From the NCBI RefSeq assembly GCF_946480305.1, contig NZ_CAMLJQ010000003.1, positions 1-64,000 of the forward strand: a DNA stretch of 64,000 bases, read 5' to 3'. The notes beneath the pieces were generated by a model. That model was not told where the DNA came from and did no database searches. It saw only the letters and a list, made by a program, of their open reading frames with translations. Source of the DNA: an uncultured Caldimonas sp. (GTDB lineage Bacteria; Pseudomonadota; Gammaproteobacteria; Burkholderiales; Burkholderiaceae). The position numbers and the translations under genes were made by a program. Shown one piece after another: positions 60,210 to 64,000 of this stretch (its first letter is position 1; each line of letters begins with the position of its first letter).

Positions 60210-62549
60210 ATGGCACCACAGCACGCAAGCGCTTCATTGTCTCCCAACGTCACCGGCGCTGACCCAGCGGACGTGACCGTGTGGGACGACCCCGTCGAGC
60301 GTGACCGGTTCACGCGCTGGCAAGCGCCGGCGCCCGGCGAAACGCGGGTGGGCGAATCGGCTTTCTCGATCGACGGGATGTATTGCGCCGCCTGCTCGGT
60401 GACCATCGAACAGGCCTTGCAGAAATTGCCGGGCGTGATCGCGGCGGACGTGAACCCTGCCACGCGGCGCGCCCGCGTGCGGTGGTTGGACGGCCACACC
60501 TGTCCGTCGGCGCTGATCACCGCGGTGGAGCAGGCAGGCTACCGCGCAACGCCGGCGCTTGCGTTGCAGGCCGAGACACAGCGGCACCAGGAAAACCGCC
60601 AGGCGCTGTGGCGGCTGTTCGTGGCCGGCTTTTGCATGATGCAGGTGATGATGTACGCGGTGCCCACGTACTACGCGGCGCCGGGCGACATGACCGACGA
60701 CATCTGGCGCCTGCTGCAATGGGCGAGTTGGCTGCTCAGCATCCCGGTGGTGCTGTTTTCCGCCGGGCCGTTTCTGCAAGGGGCATGGCGCGACGTGCGC
60801 GCCCGCCGTGTCGGCATGGACGTGCCGGTGGCCGTCGGCATCGTCGTCACTTTCGTCGCGAGCACGGGCGCGACCTTCAATCCCGGCGGCATCTTCGGCG
60901 CGGAGGTCTACTTCGACTCGCTGACGATGTTCGTCTTCTTCCTGCTGTGCGGCCGCTATCTCGAACTTCGAGCCCGCTCGGCCACGGCCGGTGCCCTGGA
61001 AGGGCTGATGCATCGCCTGCCTGAGACGGTCGAACGGCTGCGCGCGGACGGCACCACCGAGACGGTGCTGGTGCGCCGCCTGCATGCAGGCGACCACGTC
61101 CGGGTGCGTCCGGGTCAGGCCTTCCCGGCGGACGGCAGCCTGCTCGAAGGCCAGGCACAAGTCGACGAAGCCTTGCTGACCGGCGAATCGCGGCCGGTGC
61201 TGCGCGGCTCGGGCGAGCCGGTGGTGGCCGGCAGCTTCAACCTGAGCTCGCCCGTCGTGATGCGCGTCGAGCGCACCGGGCAGGACACCCGCTATGCGCA
61301 GATCGTCGCCCTGATGGAGCGGGCCTCGACCGACCGGCCCGCGCTGGCCCGCCTGGCGGATCGCATCGCCGGCACCTTCCTGTGGGGCGTGTTGATCGCG
61401 GCGTTCGGCGCGGCCTTGGCCTGGTCGTTCATCGAGCCGGGCAGGGCCGTCTGGGTGGCGGTGTCGGTGCTGATCGTCACCTGCCCGTGCGCGCTGTCGC
61501 TCGCCACGCCATCGGCCTTGTTGTCGGCAGCCGGTGCGCTGGCGCGCCGCGGCATCCTGGTGCAACGTCTGCAGGCCCTCGAAGCGCTGGCGCGAGCGGA
61601 CCTGTTCGTCTTCGACAAGACCGGCACGCTGACGCAGGACAGGCTCGCGGTCACCGGGTTCGACCTGGTCCCCCCGTGGGCGCGCGCTTCGGCGCTGCCC
61701 CATGCCGCGGCTCTGGCGCAGGCCTCCTTGCATCCCGTCGCACAGGCGCTGCTGCGCGAAAGCACCGGTGTGACCCCGGTCGCGTTGTCGGACGTGCGCG
61801 AGCTGCCGGGCCAAGGCATCGAGGGCCGCGACGGGCGAGGCCGTACATGGCGGCTCGGTGCGCCGGGCTTTGCGGTACCGGGGCAGGCGGCCGCCCGCGG
61901 TGCTGGCACGACGGCCTGGCTGTCAGCCGACGGCCTGCTCGTGGCGCGCTTCTTCCTCGAGGAAAGCCTGCGCCCCGACGCCCGTGTGGCGGTGGCCGCC
62001 TTGCGCGCCGACGGCGTCGAGGTGCTGCTGCTCACAGGCGACCGTGAGCCGTCGGCACGGCGCGTGGCGGCCGCGCTCGGCATTGCCGACTACCGGGCGC
62101 TTGCCTCGCCGGAAGACAAGCTGCGGTCCGTGCAGACGGCCCAGGCGCTGGGCCGCCGCGTGGCGATGGTCGGCGATGGCATCAACGACGGGCCGGTGAT
62201 CGCACGCGCCGATGTTTCCATCGCGATGGGGCAGGGTGCGGCGCTCGCACGGGCGCAGGCCGACTTCACGCTGCTGTCGGGTCGTCTGGCCGACGTGGTC
62301 GAAGCGCGCCGCCTTGCCGTGCGGACGCTGCGCGTCATCGCGCAGAACCTGGGCTGGGCCGCTGCCTACAACGCGGTGTGCATTCCGCTCGCCTTGCTCG
62401 GCTACCTGCCGCCGTGGCTCGCTGGCCTGGGCATGGCGGGCAGCTCGCTGTTCGTGGTCATGAACGCCTGGCGGCTTGCACGGCTGCCGGGCCCGCAGGC
62501 TCAGCGTGCGCCTGCGTCGTTGCGGGCCTCGGCCGCCGCTACCTCTTGA
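60210..62549 (+). CDS. ccoI: Copper-translocating P-type ATPase of the CcoI/FixI type
   Basis: A 779-residue P1B ATPase feeding copper to the cbb3 oxidase. One N-terminal metal domain with GMYCAAC (about 56-62), the TGES motif (DEALLTGESRPV), the transport site TCPCALS, the phosphorylation motif DKTGTLTQD, and hinge GDGINDGPV. About eight membrane helices. Acts in the inner membrane. The genes ccoS and ccoN follow immediately. No FNR-type site (TTGAT-N4-ATCAA) was seen in the 81-bp upstream gap. Confidence 0.95.
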   Translation: MAPQHASASLSPNVTGADPADVTVWDDPVERDRFTRWQAPAPGETRVGESAFSIDGMYCAACSVTIEQALQKLPGVIAADVNPATRRARVRWLDGHTCPSALITAVEQAGYRATPALALQAETQRHQENRQALWRLFVAGFCMMQVMMYAVPTYYAAPGDMTDDIWRLLQWASWLLSIPVVLFSAGPFLQGAWRDVRARRVGMDVPVAVGIVVTFVASTGATFNPGGIFGAEVYFDSLTMFVFFLLCGRYLELRARSATAGALEGLMHRLPETVERLRADGTTETVLVRRLHAGDHVRVRPGQAFPADGSLLEGQAQVDEALLTGESRPVLRGSGEPVVAGSFNLSSPVVMRVERTGQDTRYAQIVALMERASTDRPALARLADRIAGTFLWGVLIAAFGAALAWSFIEPGRAVWVAVSVLIVTCPCALSLATPSALLSAAGALARRGILVQRLQALEALARADLFVFDKTGTLTQDRLAVTGFDLVPPWARASALPHAAALAQASLHPVAQALLRESTGVTPVALSDVRELPGQGIEGRDGRGRTWRLGAPGFAVPGQAAARGAGTTAWLSADGLLVARFFLEESLRPDARVAVAALRADGVEVLLLTGDREPSARRVAAALGIADYRALASPEDKLRSVQTAQALGRRVAMVGDGINDGPVIARADVSIAMGQGAALARAQADFTLLSGRLADVVEARRLAVRTLRVIAQNLGWAAAYNAVCIPLALLGYLPPWLAGLGMAGSSLFVVMNAWRLARLPGPQAQRAPASLRASAAATS

Positions 62550-62560
62550 GTGACAAAGCG

Positions 62561-62761
62561 ATGGACATCCTCTTCCTGCTGGTGCCGCTGTCGGTGGTGC
62601 TCGTGCTTTTCATCATCGCGCTGTTTGCCTGGGCCTTGCAGGGCGGTCAGTTCGACAACGTCGAGCGTGAAGGAGAACGCATCCTGTGGGACGAGGCACC
62701 TCCTCAGCGTGCATCGGTTGATGCGGATCAAGCTCCCCCGAAACCCTTTCGCCAACAATGA
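62561..62761 (+). CDS. ccoS: cbb3-type cytochrome oxidase assembly protein CcoS
   Basis: A 66-residue protein with one membrane helix (about 3-26, LFLLVPLSVVLVLFIIALFAW by position) and the conserved GGQFDNVEREGERIL. It is needed for maturation of cbb3 oxidase with heme and copper. 11 bp after ccoI. Confidence 0.95.
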   Translation: MDILFLLVPLSVVLVLFIIALFAWALQGGQFDNVEREGERILWDEAPPQRASVDADQAPPKPFRQQ

Positions 62762-62788
62762 ATTAGCGATTCAAAAGTGAGAGGTTCC

Positions 62789-64000
62789 ATGAGTGCCACA
62801 TCGACAAATTCCGCCGCGGCGGTGGTGAACTACAGCGACAAGGTCGTTCGTCAGTTCTCCATCATGGCCGTGGTCTGGGGGCTGGTCGGCATGCTGGTTG
62901 GCGTCGTCATCGCCGCTCAGCTCGCCTGGCCCGAACTCAACTTCGGCATCCCCTGGCTGAGCTACGGCCGACTGCGCCCGTTGCACACCAACGCCGTGAT
63001 CTTTGCCTTCGGTGGCTGTGCGCTGTTCGCCACCAGCTACTACGTCGTCCAGCGTACCGGTCAGGTCGCGCTGTTCATGCCCAAACTGGCAGCCTTCACC
63101 TTCTGGGGCTGGCAGGCGGTGATCGTCGCCGCGGCGCTGTCGCTGCCGCTCGGCTACACCAGCGGCAAGGAATACGCCGAACTCGAATGGCCCATCGACA
63201 TCCTGATCACGCTGGTGTGGGTGTCGTACGCCATCGTCTTCTTCGGCACCGTGGGCACCCGCCGCGTCAAGCACATCTACGTGGCCAACTGGTTCTACGG
63301 CGGCTTCATCCTCGCGGTGGCCCTGCTGCACCTGGTCAACAGCGCGGCGATTCCGGTGAGCTTCATGAAGAGCTACTCGGCCTACGCCGGCGTGCAGGAC
63401 GCAATGGTGCAGTGGTGGTACGGCCACAACGCGGTCGGCTTCTTCCTGACGGCCGGCTTCCTCGGGATGATGTACTACTTCATCCCCAAGCAGGCCGAGC
63501 GCCCGGTGTATTCGTACCGGCTGTCGATCGTGCACTTCTGGGCGCTGATCTTCACCTACATGTGGGCGGGCCCGCACCACCTGCACTACACCGCGCTGCC
63601 CGACTGGGCGCAGTCGATCGGCATGCTGTTCTCGCTGATCCTGCTGGCGCCGAGCTGGGGCGGCATGATCAACGGCATCATGACCCTCTCGGGCGCGTGG
63701 CACAAGCTGCGTGACGACCCGATCCTGAAGTTCCTGATCGTCTCGCTGTCGTTCTACGGCATGTCGACCTTCGAGGGGCCGATGATGTCGATCAAGACGG
63801 TCAACGCGCTGTCGCACTACACCGACTGGACCGTGGGCCACGTGCACTCCGGCGCGCTCGGCTGGGTGGGCCTGATCTCGATGGGCTCGCTTTACTACCT
63901 GATCCCGCGCCTGTTCGGCCGCAAGCAGATGTACAGCGTGCGCGCGATCGAGCTGCACTTCTGGGTGGCCACGATCGGCATCGTGTTCTACATCGCCGCG
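62789..64000 (+). CDS. ccoN: cbb3-type cytochrome c oxidase subunit I (partial, cut by the window end)
   Basis: The first 404 residues of the catalytic subunit of the high-affinity oxidase. [20 protein letters not shown] begins the protein. The segments ..[19 protein letters not shown].., ..[27 protein letters not shown].. and ..[13 protein letters not shown].. contain heme b and binuclear-centre histidines. AGAGG precedes the ATG. The gene continues beyond 64000; length compared with the usual 470-480 residues means about 70 codons are missing. Confidence 0.95.
   Translation, partial: MSATSTNSAAAVVNYSDKVVRQFSIMAVVWGLVGMLVGVVIAAQLAWPELNFGIPWLSYGRLRPLHTNAVIFAFGGCALFATSYYVVQRTGQVALFMPKLAAFTFWGWQAVIVAAALSLPLGYTSGKEYAELEWPIDILITLVWVSYAIVFFGTVGTRRVKHIYVANWFYGGFILAVALLHLVNSAAIPVSFMKSYSAYAGVQDAMVQWWYGHNAVGFFLTAGFLGMMYYFIPKQAERPVYSYRLSIVHFWALIFTYMWAGPHHLHYTALPDWAQSIGMLFSLILLAPSWGGMINGIMTLSGAWHKLRDDPILKFLIVSLSFYGMSTFEGPMMSIKTVNALSHYTDWTVGHVHSGALGWVGLISMGSLYYLIPRLFGRKQMYSVRAIELHFWVATIGIVFYIAA

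Overview
The window is GC-rich chromosomal DNA from a betaproteobacterium, most likely of the order Burkholderiales (a Rubrivivax/Caldimonas/Comamonadaceae-type organism). This is an inference from protein family content and gene order: grpE-trx-dnaK-dnaJ, dnaG-rpoD, exbB-exbD-lpxK-Trm112-kdsB-adk, a DUF6502/DUF5666 pair, a tripartite tricarboxylate transporter, a CoA-dependent anthranilate-type cluster and cbb3 oxidase genes. I see no insertion sequence, prophage, CRISPR array or rRNA. Coding density is high and almost all genes are ordinary chromosomal genes.

Layout. 1-2.4 kb: tRNA-Leu(UAA) preceded by a partial copy of itself, an MFS transporter and murI. 2.4-7.4 kb: electron transfer flavoprotein etfBA with two palindromic operators, then an acyl-CoA dehydrogenase and a nitronate monooxygenase-like flavoprotein. 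7.4-8.9 kb: a small YdeI/OmdA protein divergent from a PA0069-type radical SAM protein that has a near-consensus LexA (SOS) box. 9-14.5 kb: heat-shock locus grpE-trx-dnaK-desaturase-dnaJ with a clear sigma-32 promoter. 14.7-17.3 kb: DUF6502 and DUF5666 proteins and the Hsp15-like S4 protein. 17.3-22.7 kb: tctDE two-component system divergent from tctCBA, with phased direct repeats between them. 22.7-29.2 kb: hemH, a large hybrid histidine kinase containing a LOV-type photosensor, a HAD phosphatase and an FHA-linked class III cyclase. 29.3-34 kb: rpoD and dnaG. 34-37.2 kb: an orphan malE and a lipoprotein gamma-glutamyltransferase.

37.3-51.1 kb is the most distinctive part. It holds a 13-gene tightly coupled operon for CoA-dependent degradation of an aromatic acid, probably 2-aminobenzoate (anthranilate), or possibly salicylate. 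In order: a fused FAD monooxygenase/old-yellow-enzyme (anthraniloyl-CoA monooxygenase type), a short-chain dehydrogenase, a MarR regulator, an enoyl-CoA hydratase, an acyl-CoA dehydrogenase, an aryl-CoA ligase, a complete Liv-type ABC importer, a 4HBT thioesterase and a RidA-family enamine/imine hydrolase. It closes with a strong terminator. A divergent hydroxyacyl-CoA dehydrogenase carries the same type of operator as etfBA, which would supply the electron acceptor for the acyl-CoA dehydrogenases.

51.1-64 kb: envelope and housekeeping genes (adk, kdsB, a Trm112-like protein, lpxK, exbD, exbB), xseA, Fe-superoxide dismutase, an OmpR/QseC-type two-component pair, a DUF192 protein and the start of the cbb3 oxidase locus (ccoI, ccoS, ccoN cut by the window end).
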